A stretch of 25,321 nucleotides of DNA from G021776435 sp046756245. GTDB taxonomy: Bacteria > Pseudomonadota > Alphaproteobacteria > Caulobacterales > Parvularculaceae. Positions within the stretch are counted from its first letter, which is position 1, and each line of letters opens with the position of its first letter. The stretch is taken from the NCBI GenBank assembly GCA_046756245.1, contig JBHHVZ010000039.1, positions 1 through 25,321 of the forward strand, given 5' to 3'. Shown piece by piece: positions 8,136-15,706 of the stretch. Position numbers and translations under genes: made by a program. A model generated the notes under the pieces. It saw only the letters and a program-made list of their open reading frames with translations. It searched no databases and was not told the DNA's origin.

Positions 8136-8606
8136 CTAATCCAGCATTTCATCGATACGGCGCTCTTCTTCTTCGCTCAGAGGCGCCGGCGACGGCGCCG
8201 TGCGCAAGCGGCGCAAATAGAACAATGCGATCGCGGCGGCCCCGAGCAACGCAAGTCCGGGCGCAGCCCACAAAACGAGAGTGTTCGACTGCACCGGCGG
8301 ATTCAAAAGGACGTAATCGCCATAGCGTTCGACGAGATAGTCGATCACTTCCTCGTCCGTATCGCCCGCCATGATGCGTTCACGGACCAGAATTCGCATG
8401 TCTTTCGCCAGCGGCGCATTGGAATCATCGATATTCTGGCTTTGACAGACGACGCACCGCAGTTGTCGGCTGATTTCGCGGGCGCGTTCTTCCAAAACCG
8501 GATCGCTTAAGACTTCGTCAGGTTCAACTGCGCGCGCCGGGCTCGCGATCAGCGTCGCCGCCGACAGCATCGTCATCAACGCCGGCAGTATCCTCCGCAT
8601 CCGCAT
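8136..8606 (-). CDS. ccmH: Cytochrome c maturation protein CcmH (CycL-like)
   Basis: Periplasm-facing, membrane-anchored thiol oxidoreductase that reduces the CXXCH cysteines of apocytochrome c and works with CcmF. It has a signal sequence (about residues 1-26), the redox motif LRCVVCQSQNIDDSNA (cysteines 51 and 54), the family segment KDMRILVRERI, and one membrane helix near 108-130. It is the short CcmH form, without a fused TPR domain, since CcmI is a separate gene. The ATG at 8606 is chosen because AGAGGA lies 8 bases upstream (8615-8620). A TTG at 8612 and an ATG at 8600 are in frame but worse placed. The start lies 83 bases inside the end of ccmG. Confidence 0.92.
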   Translation of the reverse strand: MRMRRILPALMTMLSAATLIASPARAVEPDEVLSDPVLEERAREISRQLRCVVCQSQNIDDSNAPLAKDMRILVRERIMAGDTDEEVIDYLVERYGDYVLLNPPVQSNTLVLWAAPGLALLGAAAIALFYLRRLRTAPSPAPLSEEEERRIDEMLD

Positions 8607-9132
8607 TTTCAAGATCCTCTATCAACGGTTTTAATGTTTCGCGCCAGATTCGCGGCGTGATCGGGCCGATCTGCTTGTAACGAATTCGACCGCTCTTATC
8701 GATGATGAATGTCTCGGGCGCGCCGGTGACGCCGAAATCAATCGCAGTGCGCCCTTTCGCGTCGTCGCCGATCAGCGCGTAGGGATCGCCGTTGCGCCTG
8801 AGCCAGGCGGTTCCGTCGCCCGGTTTGTCTTTCCAGTTCAGTCCCATGATCGGAACGTCCTGGCTTTTTGCGAGCTCCATCAGCATCGGATGCTCGACTT
8901 CGCAGGCTACGCACCACGATGCGAAAACATTGATCATGGCGACCTCGCCGCTCAAGTCTTCGGTCGCCAATCCCTGCTCATATCCCTTAATCGGCGGCAG
9001 ATCGAATTCCGGCGTCGCCCGGTCGATCAGAACCGACGGAATAAGCGACGGATTGCGCGTCAGCCCGGCGGCGAAATAAAGCCCGAGGACGAGAAACACT
9101 GTTAGCGGAATAAGAAAAATATAACGCGTCAT
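8524..9132 (-). CDS. ccmG: Thiol:disulfide interchange protein CcmG/DsbE
   Basis: Membrane-anchored periplasmic thioredoxin that keeps apocytochrome c or CcmH cysteines reduced in System I. It has an N-terminal membrane anchor (about residues 3-23), then a thioredoxin fold with ASWCVACEVEHP (cysteines 74 and 77) and the cis-proline segment TGAPETFIIDKSGRIRYK. The segment around EDLENADAEDTAGVDDD to the C-terminus is an acidic, low-complexity tail of about 30 residues that appears only because the frame runs into ccmH. The tail makes the protein (202 residues) longer than typical CcmG (175-185). It starts three bases after the ccmF stop. Confidence 0.93.
   Translation of the reverse strand: MTRYIFLIPLTVFLVLGLYFAAGLTRNPSLIPSVLIDRATPEFDLPPIKGYEQGLATEDLSGEVAMINVFASWCVACEVEHPMLMELAKSQDVPIMGLNWKDKPGDGTAWLRRNGDPYALIGDDAKGRTAIDFGVTGAPETFIIDKSGRIRYKQIGPITPRIWRETLKPLIEDLENADAEDTAGVDDDAVGGDADREPGARS
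8615..8620 (-). promoter_or_regulatory. Shine-Dalgarno sequence of ccmH
   Basis: On the minus strand the bases read AGAGGA, followed by 8 bases and then ATG at 8606. This decides the ccmH start and shows that ribosome loading for ccmH takes place inside the ccmG coding sequence. Confidence 0.6.
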
Positions 9133-9135
9133 GAT

Positions 9136-11121
9136 TTACATTGCTCCCACAGCCGCTGCGTCCGGAACGGCCCGCCTTGCGCGCGACCGCACGCGCGGCG
9201 CATCGGTGGCGGCGACAACGCCGCCAAGCGCCAGCAGGCCGGACCCAAACCAGAGCCAAAAAACAAGTGGATTGAAATAGGCGCGGATCGCCCAACCGTT
9301 CTGCACATTGTGTTCGCCGAGCGTCAGATAAAGATCGCCCGCAAGCGATGTCCAGATGCCCGCCTCCGTCGTCTGCATGCCGCGCACCGGATAAAAACGC
9401 CGTTCCGATTCCATATTGCGGACGAAGCGCCCGTCTTTTTCGATGCGAAAACGCGCCGTTTCCGAAATGTAATTCGGGCCGCGCGTTTCATTGACGTCGG
9501 TGAGCACCGCCGTGTAGGCGCCGGCGGAAATGGCGTCCCCCGCCTGCAGGAACTTCACCTCTTCGCTGCGCCAGACGCCTGCGCCGATAACCCCGAGCGC
9601 AACGAGCGCCAGTCCCACATGCGCGACCGTCATGCCCGTATAGGCGCGCGGCAGTCCCGTAAAGCGACGCCAGCTATCGGCCGGCGGCGATGAAAACGCC
9701 TTTACCCGCAACAGGAGATCTGCAATCGCCCCGAGTCCCGCCCAGGCGGCGAGTCCGGCGCCGAAGGCGGCCGCCGCCGGCTTCGGCCAGGTCAGCCACG
9801 CCGCCAGCACCAGAACGACCCCGCCGGCCATGAGCGTCGGCCAAAGCCGGGCGAGCGCGGCGATAAAGCGGCCGCGTTTCCAGGCGAGCGCCGCGGCCGG
9901 CGCAAGAATCGCCAGCGCGATCATCATCAGCGGCAGAAAGGTCGCATTGAAATAGGGCGGGCCCACTGACAGCCGCTCGCCGCTCATGATGTCGACGAAA
10001 AGCGGATAGAACGTCCCTATAAAGACGGTCGCGCAGGCGACGATTAGCAATACGTTATTCAGGACGATCCCGCCCTCGCGGCTGACCGGCGCAAAGCTCG
10101 CCGACGTCGTCGTGAGCGCCGGACCGCGCGACGCGAAGAGCGCCAGCGATCCTCCGATCGTCGCAGCAAGGATGACGAGAATGAATACGCCCCGCGCCGG
10201 ATCGACGGCGAATGCGTGCACCGATGTTAAAATGCCGGAACGCACCAGGAAGGTGCCGATCAACGACAGGGAAAAGGCCAGGATCGCAAGGAACACTGTC
10301 AGAATTTTCAGGGCGTTGCGTTTTTCGAGCACGCGCACGGAATGCAGAAACGCCGTGCCCGCAAGCCACGGCATAAAGGATGCATTTTCGACCGGATCCC
10401 ACGCCCAGAACCCGCCCCAGCCAAGCTCGTAATAGGCCCACCAGGACCCCAGCGCGATGCCGATGGTCAGAAAAACCCACGCCGCCAGCGCCCATGGCCG
10501 AACTTCCTTGGCCCATTCCGGATCGATGCGCCCTTCAAGCAGGCCGGCGATCGCATAAGCGAACGTGATCGAGAAGCCGACATAGCCGAGATAGAGAAAC
10601 GGCGGGTGGATGGCGAGCCCCGGATCCTGCAACAGCGGATTGAGGTCCATGCCGTCGGGCGGCGCCGGAAATACGCGCGCGAAGGGATTCGACGTGAACA
10701 CGATGAACGCCAGAAACGCGGCGGCGACAAGCCCCTGCACGGCGAGCGCGCGCACGCGCAGCGGCGTCAGCGACCGCGATTCGAAACCGGCGAGCGTGGC
10801 TCCGTAGACGGCGAGGATCAGCGCCCACATCAGCATCGATCCTTCGTGATTGCCCCAGACGCCGCTGAGCTTGTATATGAACGGCTTGGCCGTATGCGAA
10901 TTCTCGACCACGTTCTGGACCGAAAAGTCCGATGTCGCGTGCGCATACATCAGGCTGCCGAACGCGATTGCGACAAGCGCGCCCTGCGCCAGAGCCGCCG
11001 GGCGGGCGACGCGCATCAGCGCCGTATCGCGCCGCATCGTTCCCACGATGGGAAATACGCCCTGGCTCGCCGCTGTCAGAGTCGCCAGAATGAGGGCGAA
11101 CAGGCCGATTTCAGCCGTCAT
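9136..11121 (-). CDS. ccmF: Haem lyase CcmF, System I
   Basis: Large polytopic inner-membrane protein (661 residues) that, with CcmH, transfers haem from holo-CcmE to apocytochrome c. It contains the membrane-protein signatures SGVWGNHEGSMLMW (about residues 86-99), HPPFLYLGYVGFS (about 172-184), and the haem-handling WWD region WAYYELGWGGFWAWDPVEN (about 228-246). Many other membrane helices and a C-terminal periplasmic part (for example MESERRFYPVRGMQTTEAG) are also CcmF-like. ATG at 11121 has AAGGA about 10 bases upstream. It heads ccmF-ccmG-ccmH-ccmI. ccmE, often directly upstream of ccmF in alphaproteobacteria, is absent, and the next gene on the left-hand promoter side is hemN on the other strand. 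Confidence 0.96.
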   Translation of the reverse strand: MTAEIGLFALILATLTAASQGVFPIVGTMRRDTALMRVARPAALAQGALVAIAFGSLMYAHATSDFSVQNVVENSHTAKPFIYKLSGVWGNHEGSMLMWALILAVYGATLAGFESRSLTPLRVRALAVQGLVAAAFLAFIVFTSNPFARVFPAPPDGMDLNPLLQDPGLAIHPPFLYLGYVGFSITFAYAIAGLLEGRIDPEWAKEVRPWALAAWVFLTIGIALGSWWAYYELGWGGFWAWDPVENASFMPWLAGTAFLHSVRVLEKRNALKILTVFLAILAFSLSLIGTFLVRSGILTSVHAFAVDPARGVFILVILAATIGGSLALFASRGPALTTTSASFAPVSREGGIVLNNVLLIVACATVFIGTFYPLFVDIMSGERLSVGPPYFNATFLPLMMIALAILAPAAALAWKRGRFIAALARLWPTLMAGGVVLVLAAWLTWPKPAAAAFGAGLAAWAGLGAIADLLLRVKAFSSPPADSWRRFTGLPRAYTGMTVAHVGLALVALGVIGAGVWRSEEVKFLQAGDAISAGAYTAVLTDVNETRGPNYISETARFRIEKDGRFVRNMESERRFYPVRGMQTTEAGIWTSLAGDLYLTLGEHNVQNGWAIRAYFNPLVFWLWFGSGLLALGGVVAATDAPRVRSRARRAVPDAAAVGAM

Positions 11122-11175
11122 AAACTCAATTTCCTTTCAAAATCGCCCCTCCGCGAGAGGCCTCGGGGGCGCGCT

Positions 11176-11189
11176 TTGAGCCAGCTCAA
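11176..11189. promoter_or_regulatory. FNR/FixK-like palindrome in ccmF-hemN divergent region
   Basis: The bases TTGAG-CCAG-CTCAA form a perfect dyad with the arm length and four-base spacer of FNR/FixK boxes (consensus TTGAT-N4-ATCAA), but with G/C in place of T/A at the innermost arm position. It lies 55 bases upstream of the ccmF start and 167 bases upstream of hemN. Both genes are common targets of oxygen-responsive Crp/Fnr regulators in alphaproteobacteria. The mismatch and the lack of a mapped promoter keep confidence low. Confidence 0.35.
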
Positions 11190-11192
11190 TAC

Positions 11193-11231
11193 CCGCCCCG
11201 GAGAGTCGGAATATGCCCGAATCGGGGGCGG
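11193..11231. repeat. Nested inverted repeat between ccmF and hemN
   Basis: Outer arms CCGCCCC (11193-11199) and GGGGCGG (11225-11231) enclose inner arms TCGG (11206-11209) and CCGA (11217-11220) around a 7-base loop. Both arm pairs are perfect. It could form a stem-loop with an internal bulge in either divergent leader RNA, or be a protein-binding site next to the FNR-like palindrome. The rest of the 234-base intergenic region shows only short GGCC palindromes. Confidence 0.35.
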
Positions 11232-11355
11232 AAACCAACGCGGCCATTCGCCGTAAGGTCCTTTGGAGGCTGCGACATTTCGTTCGGCCCTCAAGGCCAT
11301 TCAGGAGGCGTCAACGCTCGCATGATGATGTAATGTCGGTCCGAGGAGCGACAAC

Positions 11356-12711
11356 ATGCCGTCTGAACAGGACATGATCTCAAAATATGGGGGCGCCGCG
11401 CCGCGCTATACGAGCTACCCCACCGCGCCGCATTTCCATACGGGCGTCGACGGCGAGGTCTATCGCCGATGGCTCGGCGCGCTCTGCGATGGCGAGGCGA
11501 CATCCGTTTATCTGCATGTGCCCTACTGCCGCCAGCTATGCTGGTATTGCGGCTGCAACACCCGCGCAACCCAGACCTACCACCCGGTCGCCGACTATGT
11601 GAAGACGCTTCAGGCCGAAATTGCGCTCGTCGATCGGGCGCTCACGGCGAAACCGCGCGTGACGAACCTGCACTGGGGCGGCGGCACGCCGACGATACTT
11701 TCAGGCGGAGATTTTATCGACATCATGAGGCGCTTGCGCGACGCATTCGACTTCGCGGAAGACGCTGACATCGCGATTGAAATCGACCCCCGCACCTTGA
11801 CGGAAAGCAAAGCCGACATGCTCGCCGAAGCCGGCGTGACGCGGGCGAGCCTCGGCGTGCAGGAATTCTCCGAACATGTACAGGCCGCCATCAACCGGCG
11901 CCAATCTTACCAACTTGTCGCAAAGATCGTCGGCATGCTGCGCGCAAACGGGATCAACGCGCTCAACTTCGACCTGATGTACGGCCTGCCGCAGCAAACG
12001 GAAGAAGACGTCGCCCGGTCGGCGGCCCTGACCGCCGAACTGCGCCCCAACCGGATCGCGGTTTTCGGCTATGCGCATGTGCCCTGGATGAAGTCGCACC
12101 AGCAGCTCATTCATGACGACGAACTGCCGACCGAGAGCGAAAGGCTGAGGCAGTCCGCCGCGGCGGCGAAAGTATTCGAAGCTGCCGGCTATGTCCGCAT
12201 CGGGCTCGATCACTTCGCCCTGCCCGACGACTCGCTGGCGCAACTGTCGCGCTCGGGCGGACTGCGGCGTAATTTCCAAGGTTATACGGACGATCCGGCC
12301 GAGGTCCTGATCGGCTTCGGCGCATCGGCGATCGGGTCGTTTCCGCAAGGTTATGTGCAGAATGATTCCAACGTGCGCACCTACGCTGCAGCCGTAACCA
12401 AAGGCGCGCTCCCGGTCGCACGCGGCGTCGAGATCTGCCTTGAAGATATTCTGCGGCGCGCCGTGATCGAACGGCTGATGTGCGATTTCACGACCGATCT
12501 CAAGAAGATTTGCGCCAGGCACGACATGCCGGCGTCGATCTTCGAAGAAGAGCGCGCTCAGCTCGAATTTTTCGAACAGGACGGTCTTGTGACCATCAAC
12601 GACGACGTCATCGCGATTCCGAAGGACCGCCGCCAATATGTGCGCTCGGTTTGCGCTGTCTTCGACAGCTATCTGAAGACCGGCAAGGCGCGCCACTCGA
12701 AGGCGGTGTGA
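11356..12711 (+). CDS. hemN: Oxygen-independent coproporphyrinogen III dehydrogenase HemN
   Basis: Radical SAM enzyme that decarboxylates two propionates of coproporphyrinogen III to give protoporphyrinogen IX without oxygen, in the cytoplasm. The 451-residue length fits HemN rather than the shorter HemW. The cluster motif HVPYCRQLCWYCGCNTR (about residues 55-71) has the C-x3-C-x2-C-x-C arrangement of true HemN. LHWGGGTPTILS (near 106), SLGVQEFSEHVQAAINR (near 168) and the HemN C-terminal region with RAVIERLMCDF follow. The start has GAGGAG about 6 bases upstream. It is monocistronic, divergent from ccmF and convergent with the multiheme block. It would supply haem for c-type cytochromes when oxygen is scarce. 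Confidence 0.96.
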   Translation: MPSEQDMISKYGGAAPRYTSYPTAPHFHTGVDGEVYRRWLGALCDGEATSVYLHVPYCRQLCWYCGCNTRATQTYHPVADYVKTLQAEIALVDRALTAKPRVTNLHWGGGTPTILSGGDFIDIMRRLRDAFDFAEDADIAIEIDPRTLTESKADMLAEAGVTRASLGVQEFSEHVQAAINRRQSYQLVAKIVGMLRANGINALNFDLMYGLPQQTEEDVARSAALTAELRPNRIAVFGYAHVPWMKSHQQLIHDDELPTESERLRQSAAAAKVFEAAGYVRIGLDHFALPDDSLAQLSRSGGLRRNFQGYTDDPAEVLIGFGASAIGSFPQGYVQNDSNVRTYAAAVTKGALPVARGVEICLEDILRRAVIERLMCDFTTDLKKICARHDMPASIFEEERAQLEFFEQDGLVTINDDVIAIPKDRRQYVRSVCAVFDSYLKTGKARHSKAV

Positions 12712-12735
12712 CGTGACGACGTCTAGGCGCCACGT
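12711..12735. terminator. Possible weak bidirectional stem between convergent genes
   Basis: ACGTG (12711-12715) and CACGT (12731-12735) form a five-base inverted repeat with a 15-base loop that fills the whole 24-base gap between the hemN stop and the stop of the opposing Sel1 gene. There is no T-run on either side, so an intrinsic terminator is doubtful. It is reported because it is the only structure in this convergent gap. Confidence 0.2.
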
Positions 12736-13353
12736 TTAGTTCTGCTTTTCTTCCTGCGCCTGCGCTTTACGCTCGCGTTCGGCCAGCCAGCGATTGGCGC
12801 GGCGTTCGGCTTCGGCGATCTGCTCGGGCGTCATCTGCTCCGCAACCAGATCGCGCGCGCGCACCGCCAATGGCCCCCAATATTCGAGCGCGATATCGTA
12901 CCACATATAAGCGGCGACGAGATCAATCTCGACTCCTTGCCCGTAAGCATAAGCATCCGCTACGAAAAGCTGCGCGCCGACATCCCCCTCTTCCGCGGCG
13001 CGTTCGTACCAGTGGACCATTTTGGCGAAATCCTGCTCCACATGGTCGCCCGCGCGATACATGCGCGCCAGCTCGGTCTGCGCCTGCACGTAATTCTGTT
13101 CGGCCGCTTTGGTGATCCAATACGCGGCATCCTCGTTCGGCGCTGACGGTTCGGCCAGATCGTTAAGCAATATGACGCCGACGACATATTGCGCGCGCGG
13201 ATCGCCCCCGCGCGCATCGGGAAGAAGCTCCGCAACTGCTCTTGAAAATTCGCCGCGTTCAAACATGATGAGGCCGCGGGCGACGTCGGCGTTGGCGCCG
13301 GACGCCGTCAACAGCGTCGCAACAAATGTCATCACCACTGCAAGTGCGCGCAT
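12736..13353 (-). CDS. Exported Sel1-repeat protein
   Basis: A 205-residue protein with a signal peptide (about residues 1-22, cleavage after GANA) followed by Sel1-like (TPR-related) repeats. Recognisable units are GGDPRAQYVVGVILLNDLAE (about 49-68), QNYVQAQTELARMYRAGD (about 91-108) and EGDVGAQLFVADAYAYGQG (about 128-146), each with the alanine and glycine pattern of the family. The C-terminal 40 residues are charged and helical. Sel1 proteins act as scaffolds for protein assembly; the partner is unknown. The ATG overlaps the TAA of the preceding propeller gene by one base (TAATG), so it belongs translationally to the cytochrome-associated block and is its last gene on this strand. Confidence 0.8.
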   Translation of the reverse strand: MRALAVVMTFVATLLTASGANADVARGLIMFERGEFSRAVAELLPDARGGDPRAQYVVGVILLNDLAEPSAPNEDAAYWITKAAEQNYVQAQTELARMYRAGDHVEQDFAKMVHWYERAAEEGDVGAQLFVADAYAYGQGVEIDLVAAYMWYDIALEYWGPLAVRARDLVAEQMTPEQIAEAERRANRWLAERERKAQAQEEKQN

Positions 13354-14552
13354 TATTGCGCCCCCTCTTTATCGCTCAACAGATTCTCAAACCCGTTGGG
13401 AAGCCAGCTTGCGCCGCCATAACCGCCGATCCAAACCGCATCGCCTTTGGCGGCCATGGAGAAAATCGTATTCGACTGTACGCCGCCGCTCACGTCGAAG
13501 CTCCGGAAATTTTCGCCGTCAAAGACCGCGACGCCGCGATTGGTGCCGACCAGCAACCGGCCGTCCTCAAGCGTCTCAAGCGAGAAGACGTGATTGCCAG
13601 GCAGGCCGTCTTTGGTCGTCAATGTCGACCATTCCCTGCCGTCGAACCGGCTCAACCCCGCGCCCCAGGTCCCGACCCAAACGGCGCCGTTCTTGCCGAC
13701 GGTCAGCGCAACGACATAGTTGGGATTATAGGCGACGGAGATGTCGGCGATGCCCTGATCCACTTTCTGGCGCGCGTGGTGGCTCGAAATCTGGCCAGGG
13801 TCATTCTGGAAATCGATCGCATCCTTGACGACGTCGTAGTCGGCGCCGAGCCCCTCGGCGTGAGTCCAGTGCGACCACCTGCCGTTCTTGTAGTGCGCCA
13901 GCCCGCCTTCAGTGGCGAACCAGACTTCGCCGTTCGCGCCTTTGGCGAGTCCGTAAACCCAGTCGTTTGGAAGTCCGCCGCCGGTGTTGGCGACAGTGAA
14001 CAGACGCCATTTCGAAACATCGTCTAGATCGCCGTCCACGACCAGGTTCGCGCCCGACCATGTGGCGAACCAGACGTCGCCATTGTCCATGGTTACGGCG
14101 TCGTAGATAAACGCGTCGCCCAGCCCGTGCTGAATATTGTAATGGCGGAACTGATCCGTTTCGGGGTCAAGAATGGATAGGCCGCCGCCATAAGTGCCGA
14201 CCCATAATTCCCCGTCGACTCTCGACAGATGGAATATCCCGCTCGAGAGCAGCCCGGTCCGGTTGTCATATGTGCGATGATCGCCAGTGAAGGTGTCATA
14301 GCGCACGAGACCGCTCGACGTGCCTAGCCAAACCTTCCGGTCTTCGATTAGCAGCGCTTTAACGTTCCGCGCGCCCATATTGAAGTTGATAACGTCGCGC
14401 AAGCCGCCAAGCGTCTGGCCGGGCAGCGTCGCGTCAGCATGCGGGTCATCCTGCTGCAGCGGCGCGGGCTGCATGTCGTTCTGAGCAGACGCAGCGCTGT
14501 TCCATGCAAACACAGCCAGTCCGGCGAGGGCGAATTTCAAATTCGTCTTCAT
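13353..14552 (-). CDS. Exported seven-bladed Reg_prop-type beta-propeller, copy 2
   Basis: A 399-residue exported protein (signal peptide about 1-23, cleavage after ASA) made almost wholly of propeller blades. Seven repeats carry the W-x-G/A-T signature: VWLGTSSG, LWVGTYGG, VWFATWSG, VWFATEGG, VWVGTWGA, LLVGTNRG and VWIGGYGG. Such blades normally form the periplasmic sensor part of hybrid two-component regulators, but here there is no membrane segment, kinase or DNA-binding domain, so it stands alone. Between blades four and five is an insertion with HHARQKVDQG and AYNPNYV. It is a paralogue of the adjacent upstream gene, whose TAA overlaps this ATG by one base. A binding or scaffold role in the periplasm or outside is inferred; no enzyme residues are recognisable. 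Confidence 0.82.
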   Translation of the reverse strand: MKTNLKFALAGLAVFAWNSAASAQNDMQPAPLQQDDPHADATLPGQTLGGLRDVINFNMGARNVKALLIEDRKVWLGTSSGLVRYDTFTGDHRTYDNRTGLLSSGIFHLSRVDGELWVGTYGGGLSILDPETDQFRHYNIQHGLGDAFIYDAVTMDNGDVWFATWSGANLVVDGDLDDVSKWRLFTVANTGGGLPNDWVYGLAKGANGEVWFATEGGLAHYKNGRWSHWTHAEGLGADYDVVKDAIDFQNDPGQISSHHARQKVDQGIADISVAYNPNYVVALTVGKNGAVWVGTWGAGLSRFDGREWSTLTTKDGLPGNHVFSLETLEDGRLLVGTNRGVAVFDGENFRSFDVSGGVQSNTIFSMAAKGDAVWIGGYGGASWLPNGFENLLSDKEGAQ

Positions 14553-15652
14553 TATTCATTCCCGCTTTCTTCTGAAATCGGCGTCAGCTTAACGACGGCG
14601 CCCTTTGTCCCCGCCCAAACAACGCCGCTGTCTTGTACCGCAATCGCGTAATAGTGACGACCGGGCAAACCGTCGCGATAGACGCGCCAGCTTTCACCGT
14701 CAAAAGAGGATATACCGTCGTTGGTGCCAAACCACATGGTTCTATCGGGCGCCTGCGCAAGTGAGTAGACGAGATTGCCCGACAGTCCGTCGTCGGTAGT
14801 GTAATTCAGCCACTCGCCCTTCCCGTCGAAGAGGCTTGCGCCGCCGCCCCAGGTGCCGAACCAGACGCCGCGGCCGGCGTCGTCCACTTTGACCGAAAAT
14901 ACGTAGTTCGGGTTGTAAGTCGCCATGCCGTCTTTAGTGACGTTCAGATCGTGGCGGCTTCGGGTGCCCAAGCCGGTGTTGGCGCTGGCGGGCATTCCGG
15001 TAGTGTCGGGCGCGCCAAGACCGTCCTTATGATTCCATGACCGCCATTCGCCGCCCTTGAGGCGACTGACGCCGCCTTCGGTGCCGAACCAGATTGCGCC
15101 GTCGTCGTCTATATCGATGCCGTAAACCCAGATATTGATGAGCTCGTCCCGATAGGTCGTGAATTTCTTTGTAGACTGATCGAACATGCTAACGCCTTCC
15201 CAGGTGCCGATCCATACGTTCTCGTCCTTGTCGAAATCGAACGCGTAAACCCAGTAATCGGCGAGACCGTGCATTGGGAAATAAGTTCGCCACGCGCCGT
15301 CGTTATAAACGCTGGCGCCGCCGGCGTTGGTGCCGAACCAGATCGCGCCGGACGGGGCGAGGCCGACGGTGAAAACATATTCGTTGGCGAGTCCATTTTT
15401 GCGCGTGATGGTCTGCTTCGGTTCGTCGGTGGCGAGATCGATTTCCAGGGCGCCGGACGACGTGCCGACCCAGAGCGAATTCGTTCCTTTCGAAACGGCT
15501 AGCGCGCGCACATAAGCGTTTTCGCCTACATTGAAATACTCAATGCGATAATCGGCGGATGACTCCTGCGCTTGAGCGCCCGCGCCCAACAACGCGGCGC
15601 CGGCGCACGCAAACGCCGCCGACAAGCAGCGCTGAAACTCTTCTATTTCCAT
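14552..15652 (-). CDS. Exported seven-bladed Reg_prop-type beta-propeller, copy 1
   Basis: A 366-residue protein with a signal-like N-terminus (hydrophobic about 9-27, cleavage after AQA) and seven blades with the W-x-G-T signature: LWVGTSSG, IWFGTNAG, VWIGTWEG, IWFGTEGG, VWFGTWGG, MWFGTNDG and VWAGTKGA. The region between blades four and five holds an insertion (with TRSRHDLN and TYNPNYV) matching the one in the neighbouring copy, so the two arose by duplication. No signalling domain is attached. The start has AAGGGAAAGG just upstream. It follows the TlpA-TPR gene by 54 bases and precedes copy 2 with a TAATG overlap. The function is unknown; a structural or binding part of the cytochrome system is suggested only by location. 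Confidence 0.82.
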   Translation of the reverse strand: MEIEEFQRCLSAAFACAGAALLGAGAQAQESSADYRIEYFNVGENAYVRALAVSKGTNSLWVGTSSGALEIDLATDEPKQTITRKNGLANEYVFTVGLAPSGAIWFGTNAGGASVYNDGAWRTYFPMHGLADYWVYAFDFDKDENVWIGTWEGVSMFDQSTKKFTTYRDELINIWVYGIDIDDDGAIWFGTEGGVSRLKGGEWRSWNHKDGLGAPDTTGMPASANTGLGTRSRHDLNVTKDGMATYNPNYVFSVKVDDAGRGVWFGTWGGGASLFDGKGEWLNYTTDDGLSGNLVYSLAQAPDRTMWFGTNDGISSFDGESWRVYRDGLPGRHYYAIAVQDSGVVWAGTKGAVVKLTPISEESGNE

Positions 15653-15706
15653 GCCCTTTCCCTTCTGATGTAAAGCCGAGCGCGTTTTTTTGGAATCAAC
15701 ACCGGG

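Noticed and set aside
10342..11256. A 304-codon open frame on the plus strand opposite ccmF
   Set aside because: It is antisense to a well-supported ccmF, its product is Arg/His-rich low-complexity, and such frames are expected in GC-rich DNA.
13353..15652. Reading the two propeller genes as two-component sensors
   Set aside because: They have only exported propeller blades, with no membrane helix, histidine kinase or receiver domain.
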